Translations under genes and position numbers: made by a program
Part shown: piece by piece, positions 61,709 to 64,000 of the stretch
How the letters are laid out: every line of letters starts with the position of its first letter
How positions within the stretch are numbered: position 1 is the stretch's first letter
From: Sipunculus nudus
Lineage: Eukaryota; Annelida; Sipuncula; Golfingiida; Sipunculidae
DNA: 64,000 nt
Assembly: GCA_026874595.1 (NCBI GenBank)
Contig: CM049313.1
Span: 44,296,659 to 44,360,658, forward strand
Direction: 5' to 3'
The notes under the pieces: generated by a model
What the model saw: the letters and a program-made list of their open reading frames with translations, nothing else
Told to the model about the DNA's origin: nothing
Database searches by the model: none

Positions 61709-62240
61709 GCGTCTATCTATAGTCCGTCCCAGTACCCGTGTCCGCATGTTTTTCTGGGAAAATTTTTCATACGTGTAAAGCAGTGTAAACCTCTCTTGTC
61801 CAAAGGTTGCAGGAGCTATTCCGCCGACTACCTGGATAAAAAGTAATGGTTACCTTGTTTTGATTTTGTATGAGACAATCTGAACTATGACAAGACAAGT
61901 TTCAACGTTTACGAATTATTAAAATTCCTTGTCTGAGAACTGATAATAAAAAAACTAGTCATACTTATGACGTCAGTCAATTGAAGGTGACGCGCGACCG
62001 ATCACTGTGACGACTTTGTGACGTCACTGTTCTCTAACAAACACAAAACGCGGGCATAGACATGGACAGTTTACCATGGAGGAACGTACTGTCCAGCAGT
62101 GCCGATAAGACGCCATCCACGGTATTTCAGCATAAATAAGGTAAAAGAGTCGAAAAGTTAATTCGTTTTACATGATAAATATATAACAACTTAACACAAA
62201 ATCCAACGCATTTTAACGGACTACATTGGCTCCTGTTCAC
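61061..62240. repeat. mixed repeat fragments and (TA)n tract
   Basis: 61310-61400 matches 62790-62870 (AGACTGGTACCCTGCTCTAT, CAGCCAAGCRTAGAGACAGG). 61537-61615 is a GGAC-tail terminus (ACGGACGCACGGACGATTAA ... GTCAGCTGAGCTAA). (TA)n occupies 61653-61706. No gene seen. Confidence 0.55.
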
Positions 62241-62376
62241 CACTTGTATATTTTCGCTGTCATGTATATGCCGCGCGGTGCATTATTGGAGTCAGATTTT
62301 GACTCCAACAATCCCCAGACAGCAGTGTCGTACTCTTGAGAGTCCGAGTCTGCGCAGTGTGGTACTCATTCACCTA

Positions 62377-62727
62377 TAGACTGGTTCCTACTCCAGTCTG
62401 CCCGCTCATACTGATTGTCATAGACGTTCACGCAATCCGGACTGGTTATCCGTGAAGATTTCTTATAAAATTACTTTCTTTAGTCATTTATAGATTCCAA
62501 ATATTGAAAAATTAGTTGTTGCACAAAAATTTACTGATGGATGTTTAGATGATACCATATACTGAATCTTTGATATTTCACCGTACGAGGCATTTGTTTA
62601 ATATCAATATCTATTAATCTAATCATAAATGTCACAAGAAATGTACAGCCAACTTTTGACAATTTCTCTGAGCAAACGAAATGGTAATTATAACATATAT
62701 AATACATACTGGAGTTGGAACCAGTCT
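62377..62727. mobile_element. 351-bp inverted-ended unit, copy A
   Basis: Starts AGACTGGTTCCTACTCCAG and ends CTGGAGTTGGAACCAGTCT, 19-bp inverted ends with one mismatch. The interior matches copy B in order (GTTGTTGCACAAAAATT, ATATCAATATCTATTAATCT, TGTACAGCCAACTTTTG). Non-coding. Confidence 0.75.
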
Positions 62728-62890
62728 GCCAGGAGTATAGTCTCTCCAACAGACGCCAGGTGCCGCTACCGCTCTTGCACCAGTAGTGGTAGACTGGTAC
62801 CCTGCTCTATTATTGCCCTCAGCCAAGCATAGAGACAGGCGTACAATGCAATCTTTAAGCACTCCCAGTTGCAACTCCTGACTTACCCGT

Positions 62891-63241
62891 AGACTGGTTC
62901 CAACTCCAGTATGCACGCTCATACCTATTGTCATGGACGTTCATGCGATCCTGGCTGATTATCCGTGTAGATTCTTATAAGAATTACTTTCTTTAGTTAT
63001 TTCTAGTTTTCAAATATTGAAAAATGAGTTGTTGCACAAAAATTGAATGATGGATGTATAGATAATACGATATACTGGATCTTTGATATTCCACTGTACG
63101 TGGCATTGATTTATTATCAATATCTATTAATCTAGTCATAAATGTCACACAAAATGTACAGCCAACTTTTGGCAACTTCACTGAGTAATCGAAATGCTTA
63201 TTTTTATTGTATATAATACATTCTGGAGTTGGAACCAGTCT
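62891..63241. mobile_element. 351-bp inverted-ended unit, copy B
   Basis: Same length as copy A, offset 514 bp, with a perfect 19-bp inverted end AGACTGGTTCCAACTCCAG. It differs from copy A by scattered substitutions and small offset indels, so the duplication is not very recent. Confidence 0.75.
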
Positions 63242-63281
63242 GCCGGGAGTACAAAAGATGGCGTTGTACGCCCGTCTCTAT

Positions 63282-63817
63282 GGGCGTGTTTTGGCGCTCT
63301 GACCAAAGTTTGGTTGTACGTTTGGTTACGACCAAATGCGTTTTGGCGCTCCGGTTCAGGGCTTTGGTTGAACCGGTGGTCGGACCAAGCTGAACCGAGA
63401 ATGACTGTTGGTTCTGCACAGACAGAGGATGGTATATAAAGCCCTCATACAAAATCAAAGTACCGGGGCCTAAACATCTCTACACGTGGCCCCGGAACGA
63501 GCATAAGTATTATTAGACATTGAGTGCAAACGGGTCGAAACCCAGTCGCTTCAGGATCATTTTGCCTTGAAAAACACGAAACCACAACAAGCTGAATACA
63601 GACATCAGGATAAACCATCTCATTGTGGGTCTAAAAAATTTGTTGACCATTTTTTTTTATAGAAACACCCGCCTGTTGTTAAGAAAGGCGGCAAATGTTG
63701 ACTCTTGATTTCGTCATTTCAGAGACGCCATTTTTGTTCTTGACCAAACGCGTTTTAGTGCAATCCAGCAACCAGCTTCTGTTCACAACCAACCAAACAA
63801 CTCGCCAAAACGCACCC
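63282..63817. mobile_element. 536-bp nested element, TAT (or TA) target duplication
   Basis: The left end reads GGGCGTGTTTTGGCG; the right end, inverted, reads GGGTGCGTTTTGGCG, followed by related GTTTGGTTG text. TAT flanks both sides (63279-63281, 63818-63820). Comparison with the uninterrupted relative near 61310-61400 shows that removing it rejoins GTCTCTAT-GATTGGC, close to GTCTCTACGCTTGGC. No coding sequence. Confidence 0.65.
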
Positions 63818-64000
63818 TATGATTGGCCTAGAGCAGCGGTGCCATAATACATCGGGGTACCAGTCTACAGTACTGGTGCCACACTGCGCAGACTCGGACT
63901 CTAAAGAGTACGACACTGCTGTCTGGGGATTGTTGGAGTCAAAATCTGACTCCAATAATGCACCGCGCGGCATAAACATGACAGCGGAAATATACAAGTG

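Larger units (their letters stand above)
62241..64000. mobile_element. element with ~130-150-bp inverted ends, cut by the right window edge
   Basis: 62241-62371 and 63870-64000 are inverted copies with very few differences (CACTTGTATATTT, ATGCCGCGCGGTGCATTATT, GACTCCAACAATCCCCAGAC). The match reaches the last base of the window, so the true ends and any target duplication lie outside or are unresolved. The interior consists of two 351-bp inverted-ended units and another nested element. Confidence 0.65.

Overview
This is eukaryotic (metazoan) DNA: AT-rich, with split genes, long introns, dense repeats and no operon-like packing. The only protein gene I can read with certainty has many exons on the minus strand and belongs to the TTLL13/TTLL6 group of tubulin polyglutamylases. 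The repeat content suggests a lophotrochozoan, most likely a bivalve mollusc: long (TA)n tracts, interspersed repeats ending in GGAC-rich tails, Helitron-like tandem arrays and a decayed L1/Tx1-type LINE. The taxon is an inference; no sequence here fixes it.

Layout. Positions 1-20.9 kb hold twelve coding exons of the TTLL gene, read from 20817 down to 1078. They join in phase at every junction to give 610 residues: an acidic N-terminus, a lysine run, a complete TTL/ATP-grasp catalytic core and the start of a basic C-terminal extension. The 3' end lies beyond the left edge. The introns carry datable insertions: a pogo-like MITE that contains a 17-bp minisatellite and is itself interrupted by a 562-bp TTAA-flanked insert (7.3-8.5 kb), a heterodimeric tandem array (12.1-13.2 kb) and an 857-bp Mutator-like element with very long inverted repeats and a perfect 9-bp target duplication (18.9-19.8 kb).

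Positions 20.9-45 kb lie upstream of the TTLL start codon. I see no convincing further coding gene there. There is a possible non-coding first exon or promoter near 33.6-34.0 kb, two more copies of the tandem array (23.5-25.0 and 35.8-36.8 kb), several interspersed families, a 2.07-kb terminal-inverted-repeat element (41.2-43.2 kb) and a 342-bp tandem array (43.5-44.5 kb).

Positions 45-64 kb contain an intact tRNA-Phe(GAA) gene (47.8 kb), many (TA)n and poly-G tracts, a possible promoter and signal-peptide first exon (56.0-56.2 kb), a 5'-truncated L1/Tx1-type retrotransposon (57.6-61.1 kb) interrupted by a 398-bp MITE whose removal restores the reading frame, and a nest of inverted and direct repeats (61.2-64 kb) that runs off the right edge.

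How they work together: there is one ciliary or cytoskeletal enzyme gene, one tRNA gene and otherwise a layered transposon landscape. No multi-gene system, CRISPR array or operon is present.
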